From contig NZ_JAGINX010000002.1 in assembly GCF_017876395.1 (NCBI RefSeq), forward strand, positions 1-48,067: a stretch of 48,067 nt of DNA. Reading direction: 5' to 3'. This document shows, one piece after another, positions 40,420 to 46,794 of this stretch. Origin of the DNA: Nesterenkonia lacusekhoensis (GTDB lineage: Bacteria > Actinomycetota > Actinomycetes > Actinomycetales > Micrococcaceae). The notes under the pieces were generated by a model that was not told the origin of the DNA, searched no databases, and was given only the letters and a program-made list of their open reading frames with translations. Every line of letters begins with the position of its first letter. Position 1 is the first letter of the stretch. Made by a program: the position numbers and the translations under genes.

Positions 40420-41254
40420 TGGTGTCCTCCTCTACAAGCTCAGCGTCAATTGGTTCCTGTACCGTCTGCGCGCCCTCGACCGGTGCGCCATCACCGCTCT
40501 CAGCGGATGGTGGGGCGTCCGACTTGGCCTGCTCAGCCTTCTCCGCCAGCTCCCGGCCACGGGCCACCGCATGCTCATACAGCGGGTGCCCATCCCCCAT
40601 CTGCCGGACGATCAGCCTCAGCCTCTCCAGGTCATTCCACGCGCCTCGCAGCGCCTGCTCCACAGGGTCATGCTCGGTGCGCGGCTCAGCGGCAGGTGAC
40701 GCGGCCGACTGGGCCGGGGCGGCAGGCTGAGACGGCTCCTGGTCGGAGATCTCCATCAGCTCCTGGGGGGTATATTTCAATCCGCCCAGCACCTCAGAGC
40801 AGGCAAGGCGGACACACTCAGCGATAGCGCGCCACTTCAGCATCAGCGCCGGGTCCTTCGCCCAGTGCCCCTTGCCCCACAGGCCGGAGTCGATGGCCTT
40901 CTGCTTGGTCCACTCACTGGTGTGCTCATAGTCCGGGTCGTCTTTGCGGATGATGCTGCACACCGCCCGCTCAGCGTCACCGGTGACCCGGACCTTGTGG
41001 CCAGCGGAACGGGCCAGGGACTGCATCAGGGAAGCGCTCATGGCGGGCTTGCCGCTGATGACGTTGATCTCGTTGATGGCGACCATCTGGTGGATGCCCA
41101 GCGCGTCGCCGTACTCCATGGCCAGCAGCACGTTGGCGGGCTGACGCTGGTATGACTTCGGGAGCAGCCCGGACTGGGCCAGGTGCTCGGCGTAGGTGAT
41201 CTTGTCAGTGAGGCTGACCTGCTGCGAGGCCGCCCTGGTGATCTCTGTGCTCAT
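40412..41254 (-). CDS. recT: RecT family ssDNA annealing protein
   Basis: 280 aa from ATG 41254; a longer frame exists but lacks support. 'YAEHLAQSGLLPKSYQRQPA', 'NVLLAMEYGDALGIHQMVAI', 'SGKPAMSASLMQSLARSAGH' and 'MLKWRAIAECVRLACSEVLG' are clear RecT/Bet features. The tail (about 180-280) is Pro/Ala/Glu-rich and disordered. It anneals complementary strands during phage recombination, with ssb downstream in the same operon. Confidence 0.9.
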   Translation of the reverse strand: MSTEITRAASQQVSLTDKITYAEHLAQSGLLPKSYQRQPANVLLAMEYGDALGIHQMVAINEINVISGKPAMSASLMQSLARSAGHKVRVTGDAERAVCSIIRKDDPDYEHTSEWTKQKAIDSGLWGKGHWAKDPALMLKWRAIAECVRLACSEVLGGLKYTPQELMEISDQEPSQPAAPAQSAASPAAEPRTEHDPVEQALRGAWNDLERLRLIVRQMGDGHPLYEHAVARGRELAEKAEQAKSDAPPSAESGDGAPVEGAQTVQEPIDAELVEEDTNE

Positions 41255-41429
41255 AGTTCTCTCTCGCTCGTTCGAGGTCGTGTCGGTGGGTGGTGAGGGC
41301 GGTGAAGTAGATCGCGCCGACGGCCAGCAGCAGGGCCAGCCCGTCGAACGCCATGGACCGCCAGGTGTGCAGAAACAAGAAGGCCGCACATGTGAGTGCG
41401 GCCAGGGCGGGAGTGATCGTCTGTCTCAT
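41205..41429 (-). CDS. Two-span membrane protein, 74 aa
   Basis: Two hydrophobic segments (about 7-22 and 28-45) and a charged C-terminus. The start overlaps the HTH gene stop as ATGA, while the end overlaps recT by 50 nt in another frame. No family recognised. Confidence 0.55.
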   Translation of the reverse strand: MRQTITPALAALTCAAFLFLHTWRSMAFDGLALLLAVGAIYFTALTTHRHDLERARENYEHRDHQGGLAAGQPH

Positions 41430-41779
41430 TCGGCTTGCCTGCCGATCCCGATCAGGTCAGTCAGTGTCTGGCCAGGACGGACACGGCCACGCGACTCGAA
41501 CCACGCCAGCAGCGCGTCACGGTCCCGAGCCACGTTCTGAGTCCGTGCACTCCCCCGGTTGATCACCAGGTCATCCACCTGGTCCCCGATGCGGCGCAGA
41601 ATCCGCACCTGCACCTCGTTCTCCCCGGACAGGATCTTCCGGATGGTGCGCGGGTCCACGCCCATGGCGACGGCGCATCCGCTGACCGTCCTCCCCTGCT
41701 CCAGCAGCGGCGTGATCCGTGCTGCCACCTTCCTCACTTGTGGGTCGGTGCACGGGACGCGTCGAATATCGGTAGCCAT
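41426..41779 (-). CDS. HTH DNA-binding protein, 117 aa
   Basis: From ATG 41779. Residues about 20-60 form an HTH ('GRTVSGCAVAMGVDPRTIRK', then 'ILSGENEVQVRILRRIGDQV'), followed by a basic C-terminus. Could be a middle-gene regulator. It overlaps its neighbours by 1-4 nt. Confidence 0.7.
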   Translation of the reverse strand: MATDIRRVPCTDPQVRKVAARITPLLEQGRTVSGCAVAMGVDPRTIRKILSGENEVQVRILRRIGDQVDDLVINRGSARTQNVARDRDALLAWFESRGRVRPGQTLTDLIGIGRQAE

Positions 41780-42057
41780 CAGGCGGCCTCCTCCAGGTTG
41801 TCGTAGAGGTCGCCCATCCGGTCCCGGATCGCGTCCTCGCTCAGGTTCTGTGCTCGCAGGTCGTTCCACTGCTCGAGTGCGGCCACCTGTGTGGCGCCGT
41901 CGTGCAGTGCCTCGGCCTGGGCCAGCAGTCGGGCAGTGAAGGTGTGCAGGTCCTCCAGCTGGCCCGCCCGCATACGACGGCGGATCATCAGGTGCATCTG
42001 GTGGACCGTGTTCAAGTCGTCTTCGGCGCGGGCGAGGCCGGCGTCCACGGCGCTCAT
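41779..42057 (-). CDS. Helical protein, 92 aa
   Basis: Fully helical with 'DDLNTVHQMHLMIRRRMRAG' and 'ALEQWNDLRAQNLSEDAIRD'. No family recognised. ATGA overlap with the upstream gene. Confidence 0.65.
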   Translation of the reverse strand: MSAVDAGLARAEDDLNTVHQMHLMIRRRMRAGQLEDLHTFTARLLAQAEALHDGATQVAALEQWNDLRAQNLSEDAIRDRMGDLYDNLEEAA

Positions 42058-42281
42058 GAGCCGACCTCCTGAGCTTCCGCGGTGTACGTGTCTTCCAGGT
42101 TCAGATCGCTGCGGATCTCCCGGATCAGTGCCTGCATCTGGTGGAGTGCACCGTCAGCGGCGGCGATACGGTCACGGTCCGCCAGCCGTAGGAATCGGTC
42201 CCACTCGGTGGTCACTGTGGCGGACAGCTGGGAGAGGCGCTGCACCTCGTTGCTGATCTTCGGTGAGAGATAGCTGCTCAT
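42054..42281 (-). CDS. Helical protein, 75 aa
   Basis: Coiled-coil-like: 'NEVQRLSQLSATVTTEWDRF' and 'ALHQMQALIREIRSDLNLED'. Overlaps both neighbours by 4 nt. Confidence 0.65.
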   Translation of the reverse strand: MSSYLSPKISNEVQRLSQLSATVTTEWDRFLRLADRDRIAAADGALHQMQALIREIRSDLNLEDTYTAEAQEVGS

Positions 42282-42415
42282 CGTCCGATCCTTTCCGCGG
42301 CCAGGTAGGCCAGCTTCACGCCCTTGTGGTCATTGATCGCCCGCGCCAGCTCCACCCGGCGCTGCAGGGCCTCCAGAGCTTTCTCCTGCTGTGCGCGCTT
42401 CTCCTCCGAGCTCAT
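42278..42415 (-). CDS. Small charged helical protein, 45 aa
   Basis: 'MSSEEKRAQQEKALEALQRR' onward, one continuous charged helix. ATGA overlaps at both ends show it is translated within the operon. Confidence 0.65.
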   Translation of the reverse strand: MSSEEKRAQQEKALEALQRRVELARAINDHKGVKLAYLAAERIGR

Positions 42416-42648
42416 GCGGCCTCCCTCATCGCCCGGTCAGTGGCGGTCTCACCGGTGGGGTCCTGGTACTGGATCACGGTCAGCAGCTCGATGGGTGACA
42501 ACTTCAGCAGGTGGTTCAGCTTCGAGTTCACGAAGTTCCACGGCAGACCGAAGTGCTCCACCATGTGCGCCACCCGGTCGAACCTGCCGGTGACGATGGC
42601 TTTCACATCGTTCTGGACGTCCTCTACGTCCTGGATGGTGAATCGCAT
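42412..42648 (-). CDS. Hypothetical protein, 78 aa
   Basis: From ATG 42648 (GGGAGAAG upstream). 'FTIQDVEDVQNDVKAIVTGR' then 'HFGLPWNFVNSKLNHLLKLS'. First gene after the 115-nt operator-bearing gap. No family recognised. Confidence 0.65.
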   Translation of the reverse strand: MRFTIQDVEDVQNDVKAIVTGRFDRVAHMVEHFGLPWNFVNSKLNHLLKLSPIELLTVIQYQDPTGETATDRAMREAA

Positions 42649-42688
42649 AGTCTTCTCCCTACTCACGTGCGATAACTCGATCTGCACG

Positions 42689-42718
42689 CCTCACACCCCG
42701 GGGGTGAGGAAAGCTCAC
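42689..42718. promoter_or_regulatory. Candidate third repressor operator
   Basis: A palindrome GTGAG-GAAAG-CTCAC at 42704-42718 has the same half-sites as the two promoter operators at 44770 and 44858. It partly overlaps a longer CCTCAC...GTGAGG palindrome (42689-42709). It lies in a 115-nt gap inside the early operon, so it may control an internal promoter or act as a roadblock. Confidence 0.5.
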
Positions 42719-42736
42719 GGGGTAACGGATAGATAG

Positions 42737-42751
42737 GTGCCGCAGAGTGCG
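42737..42751. other. Perfect hairpin in early operon gap
   Basis: GCCGCA-GAG-TGCGGC, a 6-bp stem with 3-nt loop and no T-run. It lies just after the stop of the 82-aa gene and could slow transcription before the 42704 operator. Confidence 0.4.
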
Positions 42752-42763
42752 GCGAAGGTGGGG

Positions 42764-43012
42764 TCAGGCGAACGGGTCAGATTCGTCCACCGGCGCACTA
42801 GGACCCCGGTAGGTGGTGGTGATGTACCGGACGATCTGCGCCTCCAGCTCAACGGTCCACAGGAGTGGGCCGGTGCGCTTCCGCTGGATGTACAGTCCCG
42901 ACTCTCGGGCGATCTCGCGCAGCATCTCCGGGGTGACACCGATCCGGTCGCTGACTGGGCCAGTGCCTTCCAGGATCTTCTGGCGCTCAGGCGCGGCGGT
43001 CTGAGTGGTCAT
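42764..43012 (-). CDS. Hypothetical protein, 82 aa
   Basis: From ATG 43012. 'SDRIGVTPEMLREIARESGL' looks like an HTH, followed by 'PLLWTVELEAQIVRYITTTY' strands and helix. Small DNA-binding protein possible. ATGA overlap with the gene above. Confidence 0.6.
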   Translation of the reverse strand: MTTQTAAPERQKILEGTGPVSDRIGVTPEMLREIARESGLYIQRKRTGPLLWTVELEAQIVRYITTTYRGPSAPVDESDPFA

Positions 43013-43191
43013 GCGGGTACCCCCAATAGTGTGTGGCGCATTTCGCGGCGTTCTTGTGGGGTGTTGCCGGACAGCCATCCAAGATCAGCCATAATCACGG
43101 ACCCCCATTCGGTGCCGTACTCCCGTGCCGTCTCGTTGATCTCTTCCCACTGCTCATCAGTGAGGGTCAGAGTCACCTTGTGCTTACTCAT
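43009..43191 (-). CDS. Small ribbon-helix-helix-like protein, 60 aa
   Basis: 'KHKVTLTLTDEQWEEINETA' is a strand-helix start typical of RHH antitoxin/repressor proteins, then a second helix and 'QERREMRHTLLG'. It may regulate the early operon or neutralise a neighbour. Overlaps both flanking genes. Confidence 0.6.
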   Translation of the reverse strand: MSKHKVTLTLTDEQWEEINETAREYGTEWGSVIMADLGWLSGNTPQERREMRHTLLGVPA

Positions 43192-44057
43192 CAGGCGGCC
43201 TCCAGTTCTTTGAAATCCGCGGTGGGCAGCCCTTTGCGGATCAGCAGGTCACGAAGGTCTACCTCGGGGCGTCCTGGTCGGACGTAGGTGGACTCCCGGC
43301 GCTTGCCGGCCACCATGGGGCCGTCCAGCATGAAGTAGGGCTTGCCCTTGTAGGTGGGGTGCATGTGCTCATACCCGTTCTTCTTCTCCCCGTTCTTGCC
43401 TGTGCGGGTTCCGCGCTGGTCGATCAGCAGGCCGGAGGAGTAGAGCAGCTCGAAGAACTGCCGCTCGGACACGTCCGGGAAGTAGTGCTTGTGGAACTTC
43501 CGCAGGTTCAGCCCGCGGTTGGAGTTGACCGCCGTGACGATCTCCTCGGCCTCTTCGGCGCGGGCTTCTGCGAGTTCGCGCTTCTCCCACTGGTCAGCGG
43601 CCAGGCGCAGGGCCTCGCTCATTGACTGTGGGACCGGAAGTGAAGGGGTCGCATTTGAAATGCGACCGGTCTCAGCTTCACGGGTGCGGACTGCGAAGTA
43701 GGACTGCGCCGCGGCAACTTCGGGCTTGCGAGGGTCGCCGTTCATGGCGACCAGGTAGGCGGCGTACCGGGTGAGGAGCACATCTGCGGCGGGGCGACCC
43801 CACTGGGACTTTTTGACGGCTCCGGCAAAAAGGTCTGTCACGTTCCGTCCCTGGTTCTCAGCGGTGCGCTGGGCGCGCTCTACGGCGTCCTCGAATCTGC
43901 GCCACGAGTCGTACCCCAGAAGTTCCATCAGGTCACGCCCTGACCAGAACTCGACACCATCGGCACGGTGCTGCTTGATCTGATCGAACGGGCTGGCCCC
44001 GGAGTTTTTCCCGGCGCCGGGAAAAAGGCCCAGTTCCTCTCGGATGACTTCCACCAT
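43191..44057 (-). CDS. Antirepressor with DinD-like N-terminus and KilAC C-terminus
   Basis: 288 aa. Residues 20-140 match DinD ('SPFDQIKQHRADGVEFWSGR', 'LMELLGYDSWRRFEDAVERA', 'TRYAAYLVAMNGDPRKPEVA', 'AAQSYFAVRTREAE'), a family that in E. coli is SOS-induced. Residues 195-288 are a KilAC domain ('NLRKFHKHYFPDVSERQFFE', 'MVAGKRRESTYVRPG') seen in phage antirepressors. As first large gene of the leftward operon it likely inactivates the repressor to drive induction. Confidence 0.8.
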   Translation of the reverse strand: MVEVIREELGLFPGAGKNSGASPFDQIKQHRADGVEFWSGRDLMELLGYDSWRRFEDAVERAQRTAENQGRNVTDLFAGAVKKSQWGRPAADVLLTRYAAYLVAMNGDPRKPEVAAAQSYFAVRTREAETGRISNATPSLPVPQSMSEALRLAADQWEKRELAEARAEEAEEIVTAVNSNRGLNLRKFHKHYFPDVSERQFFELLYSSGLLIDQRGTRTGKNGEKKNGYEHMHPTYKGKPYFMLDGPMVAGKRRESTYVRPGRPEVDLRDLLIRKGLPTADFKELEAA

Positions 44058-44390
44058 TCAGGCCACCTCCCGGCGCTTCTCAGACAGGTCCGACACCTCA
44101 GCGGTGCGCTCCCCCAAGTACTTCACGTACAGGACGGTGCCCCGCACTGCGGCGTCCCACGCGCCCTCCTGGAATGCGCGGAGCTTGCCCCGCTTGATGT
44201 GAGTCCGGGAAGCATCCAGGGAGGTCTTCGGCCTGCCGGGGATCTCGAACATGACCCACGCTCCAGGGTTGTCGCGGCACTCTGCGGCCACTGCCTCCCA
44301 CAGGGGCGAGGTGCGGCTGTTCTTGCCACGCTCACCATCGGGCAGGTGGTCCGCGGTGCCCTTGATCTTCAACTGCTGTATCGTTGACAT
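44058..44390 (-). CDS. Hypothetical early protein, 110 aa
   Basis: From ATG 44390, with AAAGGGA 8 nt upstream. Mixed alpha/beta, 'PGAWVMFEIPGRPKTSLDAS' and 'IKRGKLRAFQEGAWDAAVRG'. Directly adjacent (TGA-ATG) to the antirepressor. No family recognised. Confidence 0.65.
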   Translation of the reverse strand: MSTIQQLKIKGTADHLPDGERGKNSRTSPLWEAVAAECRDNPGAWVMFEIPGRPKTSLDASRTHIKRGKLRAFQEGAWDAAVRGTVLYVKYLGERTAEVSDLSEKRREVA

Positions 44391-44414
44391 TGATTGGTTC
44401 CCTTTCTGGGATCT

Positions 44415-44453
44415 AGGCCCGTACCTGCTTGCTCCAGGTGCGGGCCTTTTCTT
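44415..44453 (+). terminator. Plus-direction terminator inside the minus operon
   Basis: AGGCCCGTACCTG / CAGGTGCGGGCCT, 13 bp with one mismatch and 7-nt loop, followed only on the plus strand by TTTTCTT. The minus side lacks a T-run. It appears to stop rightward (antisense) transcription before it enters the cro-repressor region. Confidence 0.7.
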
Positions 44454-44721
44454 ATGCGGCTGTGGACAACGGTGAATTACCAGTGAACGTGTTGAGCAAA
44501 AAGAGTTCACGGGTGGGCACCTCCAGCGCTTTCGCAATGGCGGCCGCAGTATCCACAGAGCATGTGGTCCGGTGTCGCTGCAGGTTCGTGATCGTCGTCG
44601 GAACAATCCCGGCGCGGCGGGCAATCTCTGCCTTGGTGAGGCCACTGAATCGGATGGCCATACTCAGTGCCCGCCGATCCACGGTGGCGTTGCCTCGGCG
44701 TCGCCCCTCTTCGTAGGTCAT
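44452..44721 (-). CDS. Cro-like XRE regulator
   Basis: 89 aa from ATG 44721 with AAGGAGGGG 3 nt upstream. Residues 25-75 are an XRE-type HTH ('LTKAEIARRAGIVPTTITNL', 'SVDTAAAIAKALEVPTRELF'). First gene of the leftward early operon, divergent from the larger repressor. The promoter TTGTGA-17-TATAGT lies 40 nt upstream. By position it is the lytic (Cro) regulator. Confidence 0.8.
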   Translation of the reverse strand: MTYEEGRRRGNATVDRRALSMAIRFSGLTKAEIARRAGIVPTTITNLQRHRTTCSVDTAAAIAKALEVPTRELFLLNTFTGNSPLSTAA

Positions 44722-44760
44722 ATCCCCTCCTTCCTTCGTGCTGTTCATCGGTTAATCACC

Positions 44761-44789
44761 ACTATACATGTGAGGTTCCTCCCTCACAA
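44761..44789 (-). promoter_or_regulatory. Early leftward promoter with operator in spacer
   Basis: On the minus strand TTGTGA (44789-44784), 17-nt spacer, TATAGT (44766-44761). The palindrome GTGAGG-N6-CCTCAC (44770-44787) covers the -35 and the spacer, so bound repressor would block polymerase. It drives cro and the downstream early genes. Confidence 0.75.
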
Positions 44790-44797
44790 GCCGACCC

Positions 44798-44826
44798 CTG
44801 AAATCTCCTCGATCCCCTTATTTCAG
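44798..44826. promoter_or_regulatory. Central inverted repeat between divergent promoters
   Basis: CTGAAAT-N15-ATTTCAG, perfect 7-bp half-sites midway between the two promoters and unlike the GTGAG operators. It could be the site of a different regulator, for example the Cro-like protein or an antirepressor complex. Confidence 0.4.
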
Positions 44827-44855
44827 GCGCTTCAAGCAAATTACATGGATGTTGT

Positions 44856-44883
44856 TTGTGAGCCCCGGCCTCACGCGTAGGCT
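44856..44883 (+). promoter_or_regulatory. Repressor promoter with operator in spacer
   Basis: TTGTGA (44856-44861), 16-nt spacer, TAGGCT (44878-44883). The palindrome GTGAG-N7-CTCAC (44858-44874) overlaps the -35 and spacer exactly as in the opposite promoter, so the repressor probably limits its own synthesis. The start point would be near 44890, giving a 30-nt leader with GAAGG before GTG 44920. Confidence 0.7.
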
Positions 44884-44919
44884 TGCCTTGTCCTGTTGTT
44901 GGCCTGAAGGATTACTGCC

Positions 44920-45492
44920 GTGAGAGACCTACAAACCCTGATCCGCTCCGAGATGGACGCCCGCGACCTCACCTATAGAGCAGTCGCAGAGAACGCTCAG
45001 CGGCAGGGGTACAAGGTCTCTCACGCCACGGTCACCAACTATGTGAAGGGGAAGACTCGGGCCTACACCCGGGATTCTCTGATCGCCATCGCAGCGGGCA
45101 TAGGGGTGCCCGCGGAGAAGCTTTTGTCCGCTGCTGACATGCAACCCCTGGGGGAACTATTCGAGCTCCCCGAAGAGGCGGCACTGCTGGATCCGCACGA
45201 GAGAGAAGCTGTCCGCTCCGTGGTGAACGCATTCCTTCAGAGCAAGCGGCAGAGGGCAGCCCCGGCTCTGAGCGATCACGCTGGCGGGTTGGAGGCCATA
45301 CGGCGCCATATGGAGCGCACAGGACAACTAGACGAGGAGGTGGCGAGTGATGACGACTCGACCCCCATGTACCAGGCCGCAGGGAGTGCGGCCACAGAAG
45401 ACCCCGACGACTACGACCTAGCCGCAGACGACAGCCTGCACCAAGGCGACCACGGGCAGATCGGGCCGGATGATATCGAGCACACGACATGA
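44920..45492 (+). CDS. Phage repressor (immunity, XRE)
   Basis: 190 aa, GTG start. N-terminal XRE domain (about 5-75): 'MDARDLTYRAVAENAQRQGY' and 'VSHATVTNYVKGKTRAYTRD', then a linker and a helical part ('DPHEREAVRSVVNAFLQSKR') and an acidic disordered tail. There is no LexA-like Ser/Lys peptidase domain, so self-cleavage on SOS is not expected; the ImmA/IrrE gene nearby is the likely protease, as in ImmR/ImmA. The stop overlaps the HicA-like start (ATGA). Confidence 0.85.
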   Translation: MRDLQTLIRSEMDARDLTYRAVAENAQRQGYKVSHATVTNYVKGKTRAYTRDSLIAIAAGIGVPAEKLLSAADMQPLGELFELPEEAALLDPHEREAVRSVVNAFLQSKRQRAAPALSDHAGGLEAIRRHMERTGQLDEEVASDDDSTPMYQAAGSAATEDPDDYDLAADDSLHQGDHGQIGPDDIEHTT

Positions 45493-45746
45493 TGGCGTCG
45501 CCGTACCCTTCAATGAAGGTGAAGCGATTCCGTCGGATGCTCGGGCGCGCCTTCGGCTATGAGCGGGTCAAGGGCCGGGGCAAAGGCTCCCACACCATCC
45601 TGCGCAGCAACCGGGGGTACCCCGATCTCGTTGACGGATTCCATGATGGAGCAGAGATCCCGCCACACCGGGTGAAGCGTATACTGATAGATGACGTAGG
45701 CCTGACCAACCAGCAGGCACTAGAGGTGGTGAGAGAGCATGGATAA
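45489..45746 (+). CDS. HicA-like toxin
   Basis: 85 aa. The HicA double-stranded RNA-binding-like fold is suggested by 'KVKRFRRMLGRAFGYERVKG' then 'GKGSHTILRS' with the catalytic-type His35, and 'IPPHRVKRILIDDVGL'. HicA toxins cleave mRNA and are neutralised by HicB. It overlaps the repressor stop by 4 nt and the next gene by 8 nt. It is a little longer than the minimal family because of an N-terminal extension with two extra Met. Confidence 0.75.
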   Translation: MMASPYPSMKVKRFRRMLGRAFGYERVKGRGKGSHTILRSNRGYPDLVDGFHDGAEIPPHRVKRILIDDVGLTNQQALEVVREHG

Positions 45747-46362
45747 CCTTCACATCGTGTTCACTGAGTACCCCGGATATGGCTGGTCCACCAGCTCTCC
45801 CCAGGTGCGCGGCCTCGCATGCTTCTATCCCACTGTCGATGAAGCGCAGCTGAACCTGGATGACGCGCTCCTCACCGCTGGCGTTGAGTACGGCAATGCG
45901 ATGATCCACCAGCACGAAGAGAAGTTCCTGACGGACGATGACGGGAACGAGTACCTGGTGCGCTTCTCTGTCTCCGATGCCAGCTTCGATGCTGCCAGCC
46001 GACTGATGGGATCAATCCATCGTGGCGATATTGAGCCGGACATGATCCCCATGAACCGGTCCGGAGACCGTCAGATCATTGGCGTGGATTCCACCCAGAC
46101 CCTGCGCTGGGTGAGTGATCAACTCCGGGAGGATGAGGCCGCCCTGGTCTGCTACCACCAGGGCGACGATGTTGTGTACCACTTGCCGTATGGGAACTCA
46201 TCGCGGCTGGTAAATGGCTGGGACATGGATGACCTCGGACTCAGCATGGACAGCACTGTCGAGGACGCAGTAGACGCGGTAATCTCCCGGGAGGCAAGCA
46301 CCCTGGAGAATCACGAAATCCCGGCAGCGGATGTGCGCCGAAGCCTCGTTGTAGCCCACTAG
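45739..46362 (+). CDS. HicB-like antitoxin with long C-terminal extension
   Basis: 207 aa. The first 50 residues follow the HicB pattern ('FTEYPGYGWSTSSPQVRGLA', 'YPTVDEAQLNLDDALL'), a partial RNase H-like fold that binds HicA. The remaining 150 residues are unusual: acidic mixed alpha/beta, no obvious DNA-binding HTH or RHH, so autoregulation may be left to the phage repressor. It follows HicA by overlap. Antitoxin role is inferred from domain and order. Confidence 0.6.
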   Translation: MDNLHIVFTEYPGYGWSTSSPQVRGLACFYPTVDEAQLNLDDALLTAGVEYGNAMIHQHEEKFLTDDDGNEYLVRFSVSDASFDAASRLMGSIHRGDIEPDMIPMNRSGDRQIIGVDSTQTLRWVSDQLREDEAALVCYHQGDDVVYHLPYGNSSRLVNGWDMDDLGLSMDSTVEDAVDAVISREASTLENHEIPAADVRRSLVVAH

Positions 46363-46407
46363 CTAGTCTCCACTCCTCTGTCATCAGCCCATGTCAGACC
46401 ATGGCTG

Positions 46408-46419
46408 TAGCGTCCAGGC
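46408..46419 (+). promoter_or_regulatory. Predicted -10 box for leaderless start at 46420
   Basis: TAGCGT at 46408-46413, 6 nt before ATG 46420. The 57-nt gap after the HicB-like gene holds no terminator, so ImmA may be made both from the repressor transcript and from this box. Confidence 0.35.
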
Positions 46420-46794
46420 ATGGCTGATCTTGAGGGGATCGCTCACCGGATGGGCGTGCGTGTGGAGCACCGGACCAGTCTGCGCCGAGGCAGGTGGGGA
46501 GAATACGACCACCGGCACCGGGAGATCCGGCTGCTGACTGGGCTTGGTCCGGTGCAGTACCGGTCCACCCTGGCCCACGAGCTGGGGCACGCCCACCACG
46601 GCCACTGGTGGACCAGCCTGCGGCATGAGGACCAGGCCGACACCTACGCCGCATGGCTGCTTATCAGCCCCGCAGAATGGACGCTGGCGACCGCCATCTA
46701 CCCCGACTGCCCTCAGTCCGTAGCCGCTGAGCTGGGGGTACTCCCCCGGCTGGTAGAGATCTACGCGGGCACCATCTCACCGGTCACCAGGTGA
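46420..46794 (+). CDS. ImmA/IrrE family metalloprotease
   Basis: 124 aa. Zinc protease motif 'HELGH' (53-57) in 'RSTLAHELGHAHHGHWW', then 'DQADTYAAWLLI' with a third ligand candidate Asp74. ImmA-type enzymes cleave the XRE repressor of their own element to trigger induction. Its place after the repressor unit supports that role. The end overlaps the integrase end by 11 nt on the opposite strand. Confidence 0.85.
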   Translation: MADLEGIAHRMGVRVEHRTSLRRGRWGEYDHRHREIRLLTGLGPVQYRSTLAHELGHAHHGHWWTSLRHEDQADTYAAWLLISPAEWTLATAIYPDCPQSVAAELGVLPRLVEIYAGTISPVTR

